Source: Cyclobacteriaceae bacterium
GTDB taxonomy: Bacteria; Bacteroidota; Bacteroidia; Cytophagales; Cyclobacteriaceae
Direction of reading: 5' to 3'
DNA: 14,909 nt
NCBI GenBank assembly: GCA_021648745.1
Contig: JAKISE010000083.1
Span: 1 to 14,909, forward strand
Positions 1 through 7,500 of this stretch are shown piece by piece; positions within the stretch are counted from its first letter, which is position 1; each line of letters opens with the position of its first letter. Under the pieces are notes generated by a model. It saw nothing but the letters and a program-made list of their open reading frames with translations, searched no databases and was not told the origin of the DNA. The position numbers and the translations under genes are program-made.

Positions 1-248
1 ATATCTAGCAGGCAATCTTTTGAATATAAAAATCTTGAAATAATCCATTATATCTTTGCTTTTTATATTAAAAAGCTCACCTACTATTTTATTTTCTGGC
101 AGCTATTCCTTATCCCGAACTCAGGTTGTAAAATAGAATTGAACACTAGAATTGATAATTCACAGCTAGCGCAAGCATATTGTCCGTGCCTTTGTAATGT
201 ATGAGTACAAGCGAGCCTTGCGCCATTTTTAAGATGTAAGTTTTATGC
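1..248. other. Intergenic region downstream of pdhB, no gene seen
   Basis: This A+T-rich stretch follows the pdhB stop codon on the minus strand and runs to the window edge. I find no open reading frame with coding character on either strand. Its only structured part is the palindromic element at 165-224, listed separately. The rest holds no recognisable feature. Confidence 0.6.
165..224. repeat. Degenerate palindromic extragenic element after pdhB
   Basis: GCGCAAG at 169-175 is matched by its exact reverse complement CTTGCGC at 217-223, and GC-rich blocks lie between them in otherwise A+T-rich DNA. The layout resembles a worn copy of a dispersed extragenic palindrome of the kind common in Cytophagales genomes; that family assignment is from memory. 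It lies about 25-85 bases past the pdhB stop, so it could also form a 3' hairpin of the pdhB transcript. There is no good T-tract after it in the pdhB direction, which argues against a classic intrinsic terminator. Confidence 0.4.
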
Positions 249-1226
249 TTAACGATACATCACAGCCTCAACTGCTTCAATCGTTCTTTTCACGTTCGGC
301 AATGCAGCTTCAATTAAAGTAGGTGCATAACCTAACGGCACATCCATGCTGTTTACTTTATGTACAGGGGCATCTAAATAATCGAAGGCATATTTTTGCA
401 CGTGGTAACTAATTTCAGATGCAATAGAAGCTACAGGCCAAGCTTCCTCCACGATTACCAACCTGTTTGTTTTCTTAACAGATTCAACAACCGTTTTATA
501 ATCGATAGGTCTTACAGTTCTTAAATCAATAATTTCTGCAGCAACTCCTTTTTTAGCTAGTTCATTGGCTGCTTCTTGCGCTACTTTTAAAATTTTACCA
601 AAAGATACCAAAGTAACATCGGCTCCTTCTTGCACAACATGAGCTTGCCCAATAGGAATCAAATATTCGCCCTCTGGAACCTCGCCTTTATCACCATACA
701 TTAATTCAGACTCCATAAAAATAACGGGGTCATTATCTCTAATTGATGATTTAAGCAAACCTTTAGCATCATAAGGATTGGCTGGAACCACCACTTTTAA
801 GCCAGGTGTATTAGCAAACCAATTTTCGAAATTTTGAGAGTGTTGAGCCGAAAGCATTCCTGCATTTCCTGTTGGGCCCCTAAATACCATTGGAATCGGG
901 AATTGACCACCACTCATAAACAACATTTTAGCTGCTGAGTTTATTATTTGATCAATGGCCACTAAAGAGAAATTGAATGTCATAAATTCAATAATAGGGC
1001 GCAAGCCATTCATAGCAGCTCCTACACCTAAACCAGCAAAACCAAGTTCGGTAATGGGTGTATCAATTACACGCTTAGCACTAAACTCATCAAGCATACC
1101 TTGGCTCACTTTATAGGCTCCGTTATACTCTGCTACTTCTTCCCCCATTAAGAAAACAGACTCATCTCGTCTCATTTCCTCTTGCATGGCTTCTCTTAAT
1201 GCTTCTCTAAATTGAATTTCTCTCAT
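249..1226 (-). CDS. pdhB: Pyruvate dehydrogenase E1 component, beta subunit
   Basis: This is the beta chain of the alpha2beta2 pyruvate dehydrogenase E1, which decarboxylates pyruvate with thiamine diphosphate and passes the acetyl group to E2 lipoyl domains in the cytoplasm. The 325-residue product has the usual length of the family. Visible landmarks are the N-terminal REIQFREALREAM start, GEEVAEYNGAYKVSQGM (29-44), DTPITE with Glu60 in the place of the cofactor-activating glutamate, and SAQHSQ with His129, the conserved active-site histidine. A C-terminal transketolase-type domain follows. An ATG 15 codons upstream also keeps the frame open, but homologues begin at MREIQF, so I place the start at 1226. 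The alpha-subunit gene is not next to it; the neighbour upstream is a toxin-antitoxin pair. A branched-chain 2-oxoacid dehydrogenase beta chain is the main alternative, but the sequence reads as PdhB. Confidence 0.93.
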   Translation of the reverse strand: MREIQFREALREAMQEEMRRDESVFLMGEEVAEYNGAYKVSQGMLDEFSAKRVIDTPITELGFAGLGVGAAMNGLRPIIEFMTFNFSLVAIDQIINSAAKMLFMSGGQFPIPMVFRGPTGNAGMLSAQHSQNFENWFANTPGLKVVVPANPYDAKGLLKSSIRDNDPVIFMESELMYGDKGEVPEGEYLIPIGQAHVVQEGADVTLVSFGKILKVAQEAANELAKKGVAAEIIDLRTVRPIDYKTVVESVKKTNRLVIVEEAWPVASIASEISYHVQKYAFDYLDAPVHKVNSMDVPLGYAPTLIEAALPNVKRTIEAVEAVMYR

Positions 1227-1246
1227 AGCTATGTTATATCGAGGTG

Positions 1247-1278
1247 CAAAAATATAATTATGAATTAACAATGTGCAA
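1247..1278 (-). promoter_or_regulatory. Candidate Bacteroidota promoter for pdhB
   Basis: Read on the minus strand, TATTTTTG (1254 to 1247) matches the TAnnTTTG -7 element exactly. A TTG (1278 to 1276) lies 21 bases upstream, within the accepted spacing for the -33 element. The predicted RNA would begin near 1240, about 14 bases before the MREIQF start. This also argues against the longer start at 1271, which would lie upstream of the transcript. It is a motif match only. Confidence 0.45.
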
Positions 1279-1326
1279 TTAACAAGGAATAATATTAGGC
1301 TCTAAAAAAATCATTAGATCTTCTTT

Positions 1327-1620
1327 TTATCTTGTTGTCCATTCAGAAGAATCTTGTGAGGTATGGAAAACGGCAATAATTAAAATTCTGTTTTCTTTAA
1401 CTCTATAATGAATGCCATATGGGAATTTTTGCAAGAAGTAAACTCGATTTCCTTTAAATCTAATTTGAGTTTTTAAAGGGTTTGTTTTTATGCTTGCAAT
1501 AGCTTTAGTAAAATAACTTTCAAATGTAAAACCTAGCTCTTTTTTCTTTTCATAATACCAAAGAAAAGTATTTCTTATATCACTTTTTGCTGCTTTAGGT
1601 ACGGTAACTTGATACAGCAT
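1327..1620 (-). CDS. ParE/RelE-superfamily toxin of a type II toxin-antitoxin pair
   Basis: The 97-residue basic protein has the compact fold pattern of the RelE/ParE toxin superfamily. It has an N-terminal strand (YQVTVPKAA), two helices containing the conserved WYYEKKKELG stretch, then strands ending in FPYGIHYRV (66-74) and IAVFHTSQDSSEW (82-94). FPYGI-Y and the H-x(n)-W tail are typical of ParE-like members. Such toxins either poison DNA gyrase (ParE) or cleave mRNA on the ribosome (RelE); the sequence does not settle which, although the FPYG motif leans toward ParE. Its ATG overlaps the antitoxin stop codon as TAATG, so the two genes are translationally coupled and the antitoxin is made first. 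No truncation or frameshift is seen, so the toxin looks intact. Confidence 0.85.
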   Translation of the reverse strand: MLYQVTVPKAAKSDIRNTFLWYYEKKKELGFTFESYFTKAIASIKTNPLKTQIRFKGNRVYFLQKFPYGIHYRVKENRILIIAVFHTSQDSSEWTTR

Positions 1621-1823
1621 TATTTTTCAAAGATGCCGTCTTTTATATCTTCCCAATCTCGGGTTTCCATTTTGCCACTATCAACTAGTGCTAACCTTCG
1701 GTTAACCTCATCTTGTTGCCATTGGGAAATGCTTTCTTTTCTTACTGAAACATAATCAAGTGTTTTTATAAAATCTAAAAACGTATTAAACCTATTGTCT
1801 TGTATATCTAGAGTAATTTCCAT
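1620..1823 (-). CDS. Antitoxin of the ParE/RelE-type pair (unstable antitoxin-like)
   Basis: This 67-residue acidic protein directly precedes the toxin and overlaps its start by one base. Its C-terminal half (about residues 35-61) carries W-x(3)-E-V-x-R-R-L-A-x-x-D-S-G ending in R-D-W-E-D-I. That is the signature of the addiction-module antitoxin family often called Unstab_antitox (PF09720). The N-terminal 30 residues (MEITLDIQDNRF and following) form a strand-helix unit and are not an obvious DNA-binding domain such as a ribbon-helix-helix. The antitoxin would mask the toxin by wrapping it with its C-terminal helix and would be degraded faster than it. Autoregulation is likely, given the palindrome lying over the start codon. 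The family assignment is by eye. Confidence 0.75.
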   Translation of the reverse strand: MEITLDIQDNRFNTFLDFIKTLDYVSVRKESISQWQQDEVNRRLALVDSGKMETRDWEDIKDGIFEK

Positions 1824-1851
1824 TATGCAATTAGTTTACTTAATTGTATAA
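1823..1851. promoter_or_regulatory. Operator-like palindrome over the antitoxin start
   Basis: TTATGCAATTA (1823-1833) and TAATTGTATAA (1841-1851) are inverted repeats matching at 10 of 11 positions, with a 7-base spacer. The left arm reaches into the first base of the antitoxin start codon. Type II toxin-antitoxin operons are usually repressed by the antitoxin or its complex with the toxin at such palindromes, so this is a good candidate operator. Binding is inferred, not shown. Confidence 0.5.
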
Positions 1852-1888
1852 AATTATAGGGAGAAGTTGTGATAAGCAAATATTTTAG

Positions 1889-4252
1889 CTAATTGATTAT
1901 CTCAAAATTTCTTTTTAGTTCATTCCCATTCGAGTCCACAATGGTGAGTAAATGGCGCCCTTTGGTAGCCTTAATACTCATTTGATGATTGCCTTCTGTA
2001 AGTCCAAGATAGGTGTCATCTAAATGCCAGAACAGCGTGGCGTTTTTATCTTGATGAGCTGCTTCGAAAATAGCAAATCCTCGGTTTCCATCTTGCTCAA
2101 TCGGAATATACACCTTGGTAAATTGTCTGGGATAAATCAACTCGAATGTGTTTAATTTATTGTCTCCTTTGCAATCAGGAGCTAGTGGAGGGATTTTTTT
2201 ATAGGCAGGATGATATTTTTGGTAATACCAAGCTTGCACAGGAGGTAGAATAAACCACGGTTTATTTTTAATGCTTGAAACTTTATAGCAATCACTGTTT
2301 ACTTGAAATGCTTCACTTTTATCTAAATGAAGTATTTGGTGATATGTGCAGGTGGGGGTGCTTTCTAAATAATTTGGTGTGGATATTGAGAAAGTTTCTT
2401 CACATAGAGTACTCGCTCGCATTCCACTTAAAGTGCATATTTTCTGTGGACTACCAAAGGGTTGGTTAAAATCAGCATCTCCTGGTAATAATTCCAGTAA
2501 TTGAAACAGTAAAGGTGCAGCTGCTTGAACACCAGTTAAGCCTGGCCTCCCTTCGCCATCTGCATTGCCCATCCAAACTCCTATTACGTGTTTGTTTGTT
2601 ATACCAATTGCCCAACCATCTCTAAATCCAAAACTGGTGCCTGTTTTCCAAGCAATGGGTTTAGCTGAGTTAAATTGCTCCCACCCAGCTTCTTGGCCGG
2701 GTCGGTTTAGTTGTTGCATAGCTCTAAAAGTGAATCCTAGCGAAGGGGCAGCTAGGTTGCCATATTCTTCAAGCTCTTCTGGAATAGGGTTGATTTGCTC
2801 TGAATGATTTTGAAAATAGTCACTCGAAGAGCACCCTTTATTGAGTGGCCTTTCCGAAAATCTTACATACGACCTTGCCATACCCGCATATATACTCGTA
2901 AGTTCATCAAGGGTAGTTTCAGCTCCTCCTAAAATAAGCGATAGTCCATAGTGGCTAGCGGGTTTGTCAAGCGATGCCATTCCCATTTTCTGTAATTTCT
3001 GATGAAATTTCTCATAGCCGTACTCAATAAGCAAATGCACAAAAGGAACATTTAAACTACTGGTTAGTGCTTGGTTAGCAGGCACAGCTCCCCTAAATTT
3101 TCTATCAAAATTCTTCGGGGAAAAACCTCGGTAAAACAAAGGAATATCGGGCAGTAATTGGTTGGGCATAATGAGACCTTCATCTAGTGCTGCTGCATAC
3201 AAAATAGGTTTAAGTAAGCTGCCTGGGCTCCGCTTGGCGGTAATGATATCTACATACTGTCCATGTTGTCCTAGGTTTGCAGAATTACCCACATAAGCTT
3301 GCACATTGCCCGTTTCTATTTCTACCATAATGGCCGCAGCATTATGTACTTGGTTACCAGCCCATCGTTTACTGTAGATATTTACAAGGTTGGCTGCTCG
3401 TTTTTGTAAGTTGGCATCTAGGGTTGAGTGGATAGAAATACCTGTTTTACCCTCACTCATTTTGCGATGAAGTAAATGGTATGCGTTGTTTGGCAATGAT
3501 TTTACTTTTTGTGGAAGTGGTTCTTGCTTGGCCAAGAACAAATCATCTTCATCAATAATGCTTTTATCGAATAGCTTGGTTAATAATTTATTTCGTTTTT
3601 TGAGGAATGCTTCCTCGTTTTTTCCTGGGTAAATGGAAGAAGGATCATTAGGTAAAACCGCCAATGATGCAGCTTCGGCCCATGATAATTGGTGAGGAGC
3701 TCTACCAAAATAACGGTAAGAAGCAGCACTAATGCCAACTATATTGCCTCCAAAAGGTGCATTGTCTGCATAGGTTTTAAGAATTTCTGATTTGCTATAG
3801 AATAGTTCCATTTTGACAGCCGCAAATAGTTCAATAATTTTTTGGCCATACGTTCTAGGTTTATTGCCATAGGCCATTCGTATCGTTTGCATGGTAAGTG
3901 TGCTGCCCCCACTTATGATTTTTCCTGCTTTACTATTCTGCCACACGGCTCTTGCAATCGAAACTGGGTTTACCCCCAAATGATAGTAGAAATACTCATC
4001 CTCATAGATACGAATAGCCGTTCTAAATTTATAAGCGATCGAATCCGAAATTGGAAATCGCCATTGCTGATCGCGAGCAATAGCGGCACTCAGTAATTGG
4101 CCATTGCTAGCGTGTAAAGTAGTGGTGTGTGGGGTATTAAAAAGGGGAGAGGGGAGTGGAGAAAAAAGAACTAGAAGAAAAAAAAGGATGACACTAGAAA
4201 GTACGACTTTCTGCCATTTATTTAGTTTTGCTCCTGATTTTAAGACCTTCAT
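1889..4252 (-). CDS. pbpC: Penicillin-binding protein 1C, bifunctional peptidoglycan synthase
   Basis: PBP1C is an inner-membrane enzyme with a transglycosylase and a transpeptidase-like domain facing the periplasm. The 787-residue product has one N-terminal membrane segment (about 14-34). The family-51 transglycosylase domain follows, with E84-D-E-x-F-x-x-H-x-G holding the catalytic glutamate and GGSTLTMQ at 115-122. In the penicillin-binding domain the catalytic S345-L-L-K348 sits in SPGSLLKP, the S-x-N motif is S399-L-N401, and the K-T-G-T box is 536-539. The last 90 or so residues fit the PBP1C C-terminal domain (BiPBP_C). All catalytic motifs are intact. The macroglobulin gene lies upstream on the same strand, as in the yfhM-pbpC pair of E. 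coli, and PBP1C is thought to repair wall damage where the macroglobulin traps proteases. Here the two are 312 bases apart, so they may be transcribed separately. Confidence 0.95.
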   Translation of the reverse strand: MKVLKSGAKLNKWQKVVLSSVILFFLLVLFSPLPSPLFNTPHTTTLHASNGQLLSAAIARDQQWRFPISDSIAYKFRTAIRIYEDEYFYYHLGVNPVSIARAVWQNSKAGKIISGGSTLTMQTIRMAYGNKPRTYGQKIIELFAAVKMELFYSKSEILKTYADNAPFGGNIVGISAASYRYFGRAPHQLSWAEAASLAVLPNDPSSIYPGKNEEAFLKKRNKLLTKLFDKSIIDEDDLFLAKQEPLPQKVKSLPNNAYHLLHRKMSEGKTGISIHSTLDANLQKRAANLVNIYSKRWAGNQVHNAAAIMVEIETGNVQAYVGNSANLGQHGQYVDIITAKRSPGSLLKPILYAAALDEGLIMPNQLLPDIPLFYRGFSPKNFDRKFRGAVPANQALTSSLNVPFVHLLIEYGYEKFHQKLQKMGMASLDKPASHYGLSLILGGAETTLDELTSIYAGMARSYVRFSERPLNKGCSSSDYFQNHSEQINPIPEELEEYGNLAAPSLGFTFRAMQQLNRPGQEAGWEQFNSAKPIAWKTGTSFGFRDGWAIGITNKHVIGVWMGNADGEGRPGLTGVQAAAPLLFQLLELLPGDADFNQPFGSPQKICTLSGMRASTLCEETFSISTPNYLESTPTCTYHQILHLDKSEAFQVNSDCYKVSSIKNKPWFILPPVQAWYYQKYHPAYKKIPPLAPDCKGDNKLNTFELIYPRQFTKVYIPIEQDGNRGFAIFEAAHQDKNATLFWHLDDTYLGLTEGNHQMSIKATKGRHLLTIVDSNGNELKRNFEIIN

Positions 4253-4301
4253 TTATCACTTATTCCTGTGTAACTCTTTGATTATTTTTTAAAAGGTAAA
4301 C

Positions 4302-4339
4302 CACAGAGTTGCACAAAGAAGGCACAAAGTGGCGCAGAG
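4302..4339. repeat. Four short CACAAAG-type units spaced about 10 bases apart
   Basis: CACAGAG (4302), CACAAAG (4312), CACAAAG (4323) and CGCAGAG (4333) recur at spacings of 10, 11 and 10 bases. The block resembles a dispersed repeat found in many Bacteroidota genomes (a 'ccacagag...gcacaaag' type), an assignment made from memory. It begins about 50 bases upstream of the pbpC start, so it would lie in the pbpC promoter or 5' leader. Confidence 0.5.
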
Positions 4340-4461
4340 AAACAAGGGTAATTAGAAAAATGTGTTCCTTTTTTTATACTTTAACTACGCCCCAGAATTG
4401 AAAACGAAAGGGAGATTGAATTTATTTAAATCAGCTTCTAAGGCAATACTATATTTATTGC

Positions 4462-4536
4462 GTCATTTCGTAGCGCAGTGGAGAAATCTAGCCATCTTGT
4501 TATTTATAATAATGGCTAAGGTTCTTTCAGAATGAC
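4462..4536. repeat. Degenerate palindromic extragenic repeat
   Basis: The segment opens with GTCATTTCG and closes with CAGAATGAC, so its outer six bases (GTCATT and AATGAC) are inverted repeats. Inner arms TAGCCAT and ATGGCTA also pair. The internal block ending in GAGAAATCT is characteristic of a REP-like family I recall from Bacteroidota genomes. It begins about 30 bases past the macroglobulin stop codon and could act as a 3' hairpin for that transcript. Confidence 0.45.
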
Positions 4537-4564
4537 TCAAAGTCATCTGATGAGCTTAATAAAT

Positions 4565-7500
4565 TTACTCCCCAATCACATCAACCCATCTGCCAATTTT
4601 ATTAGAAAAAATAGAGTTATCATACATAGCACCTACCGAAATTGAAGGTAAGTAGAACTTACCTTTATACGAAGCATTTAGCAATACCGTAAATGTTTTG
4701 GCCTGATTAGGATCCAGATCAAAATAGTGCATTACCCTATCGTCTCTAATGTCCATATAGCTCACTTCTGTGCTAGCTGTTTCGGAGCCATCTAACCTTG
4801 TGTTAATAATTTCCCAGCCAGAAGGGAAAATCTGTGTTAAAGCCAACTCGTTATACACCCCTTTTTGACCAGGGTTGCTAATACTCACCACGGCCTTAAA
4901 ATTACTTCCTTGCGATAGTTTCGACACATCTATTGTGTTTCCTTTCATATCTTTATACATCACCTTTAGGTTTATATTTCGAGTAATCGCCTCCTCATTT
5001 CCTTCAATTGGGGTGCCAGAGCTAATGATCCTTGCAAAAACAGGTGCTTCTCCATTATTCAAAATGCTTATTGAAGCTGTTTTATCTGCATTGGTAATAT
5101 GTACTTGGTTTACAAAATCAGTACCTGTTACGGTTGAGTTGTTTCCTGCAATATTTACAGTAACGTTGGTGGCTTCATCCAACTTAAATTGCTCTGCATA
5201 TTTGGCAACGGCAATAAAACTATAGGCAGTAGTTTGAGTACTCATCCAGGTGTTTTTATCTCCCATTTTTTTGGCAATTTCCATCAGTAGTTCAAACGCT
5301 TTTTCTTTTTGGTTAAGCTCCAAAAGTGTTTCCAAAATCATGGCTTGGTCTCGCGTGGAGGATCCAAAAGTGTTTCTATAATTTGTATTAGGTTGAGTCT
5401 CAACTTCTGATAGTCCTATAATTAATTTTTCGGCTTGCTTATCCATTCCGGCAACGGCATAGGCCGAAGCCAACCTCCATTTGGCAGACCTACTTATTTT
5501 TTCATCTTCTCGCAATCTGTTCATGGCTCCTTTGGCAGGGCTACCGGCTAAGGCCAAGGTATAGAGTCTATAAGATTGAATAAGGTCGTTATTATTGTCA
5601 CTGTTGGATTTATTCCACGAATTTGCCCGTTGCTTTTGGTAGCTGATCCAATTGGATAGCATTCCTTCGGAGACGGCATAACCTGCTTTTTTTGCCTCTA
5701 CTAAGAAATGACCTGCATAATTGCTACCCCAATTATTGGCGTAGGTATTGCCTGGCCAATATGAGAAGCCTCCCGAGCTTAATTGGAACGATTTTAAGCG
5801 TGTAATGCCAGCTTCCACATTGGTTTGTACTTGCTTTTGTTTGTCTTCGGGCAAGCTCATAAGCTTATTCAAATATAATTGGGCAAAAACAGCCGAAGCT
5901 GTCTGCTCAATACAGCCATGAGGGTATCGAATAAGATAGCCTAAGCGTTGCTCAATATTGAGCGAGGGCATGGTGCTAATTTCTATGGATGCTGAATTCT
6001 GACCCAAAATACCTACTGGTTTATAGTCAATAGCCCAGCTTTCTTTCGTATTTACTACCTTATCATCAATTTTGGTGATGGCAGGATTACGAGGAATTAC
6101 ATTTAATTCAATATCATAACTAGCTTCTAGTTTGCCTGATTTAGCCGTGACTTTTACTTTACCAATGCCCAAAGCGGCTTTGGTAGAAAGATCGAAATAC
6201 ACCACTTGGTCACCAGCTTTGCTAAAGCTAATTGATTTAGATTTTTTGCCTTTGATTACAAGCCCACCCGAAGTTTCTACGGTAAGTGAAACATTTTTTA
6301 CATTATCAGCCAATGCAAAAACATTTACTGGTAGCTTCATTTGCTCACCTGGCCCAGCCACTCTTGGCAAGGTGGCTAAAATCATTAAAGGTTGTTTTAC
6401 AGGCGTAACCTTATCAGCCATTCCAAATGCCCCTTTGGTTGAGGCAATAACCATTGTTTTAACACTGCCAATGTATTGAGGCATCACAATAGTATGTTTT
6501 TGTGAATTACCTGATTTTAGGTTGAAAGGACCTAAAAATTTAACTACAGGTTTAAAACGATTAGCTTCTTTTTGCTCTTTGGCTTCCAATTCTCCATCAC
6601 CACCGATTGCCAATAAATGTTTCATTTCGCCCGAAAAAGCCCCCATTACATCGTCATACACATCCCAGGTTTTAACACCTAATGCTTCTCGTCTAAAAAA
6701 GGACAGCCAAGGATCTGGCGTTTTGTAATTAGTAATGTCTAATAAGCCTTCATCTACCATGGCAATGGTATAACTCATTTCTTTACCTGTGCTTTCACTT
6801 ACTTCAATGGTAAATTTTTGCTCTGGCCTTAGCTCATTTGGCATCTTTATTACAGGCTTTAACACCGTGGAGGCATCTATCACTTTAATAGATTGTACAC
6901 CGTACAGTCGTATGGGCAAATCATTTTTCTCCTGTCCATGAGGTTGAATCATCGTAAGGTTGGCATATACATTTGGTGCCATTTCGCTGGTGGCTTCAAA
7001 AGTAACATTGGTATTACCTTCTTCGGTTTTCACCCAAAAAGTTTCGAGTACATTACTGCCAGATTCTAAACTTACCAACAATCTGTTTCCCTCAGTTGTA
7101 GGAATTGACATGGTGATTTGCTCCCCTACTTTATATTCTTCTTTCTCAATGGCAAAATCGAGCATAGCTGCTCCATCTAAATCACCTCGTTTAGCTTTGC
7201 CTGCCCAACCCGGCCAGTCAAGGTAAAGTACACTGCCTGAAGAATGACCTGAATTTGGATCAGTTACTTTTACATAATAGCGACCCCATTCTGGGTAATC
7301 AACTCTAAGTTTCCAAGTACCTTCTCCATTGCGAGTGCTAATGGTGCCAGAGCTAATGGACTCTCGGTAGGAGTTGCCAACATAGCTACTAATATTATCG
7401 TAGGAATTGTCCCACCACCATTTCCAATCCAGTTTGTAAAGCTCAACCCTAATATTACTCCTGCTCACTGGGTTGCCCTCAGAATCAACTGTGGCAATTC

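Larger units (their letters stand above)
4253..4564. other. Repeat-bearing spacer between the macroglobulin gene and pbpC
   Basis: This 312-base gap contains no gene I can support. It holds two unrelated repeat-like segments, listed separately: a helically phased CACAAAG array at 4302-4339 and a degenerate palindrome at 4462-4536. The remainder, about 4340-4461, shows nothing recognisable. In many genomes the two flanking genes abut, so this spacer looks like inserted or expanded extragenic repeat material. Confidence 0.6.

Noticed and set aside
1227..1271. A 15-codon N-terminal extension of pdhB from the ATG at 1271
   Set aside because: Homologues begin at MREIQF, the extension has no family similarity that I recognise, and the candidate promoter lies within it.
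2275..4292. Plus-strand frames opposite pbpC
   Set aside because: These are shadows of pbpC; the protein sequences are unlike any family I know and contain no start context.
4302..4339. CRISPR-like array
   Set aside because: The units are only 7-8 bases at 10-base spacing, with no true repeats or spacers of CRISPR size, and no cas genes are present.
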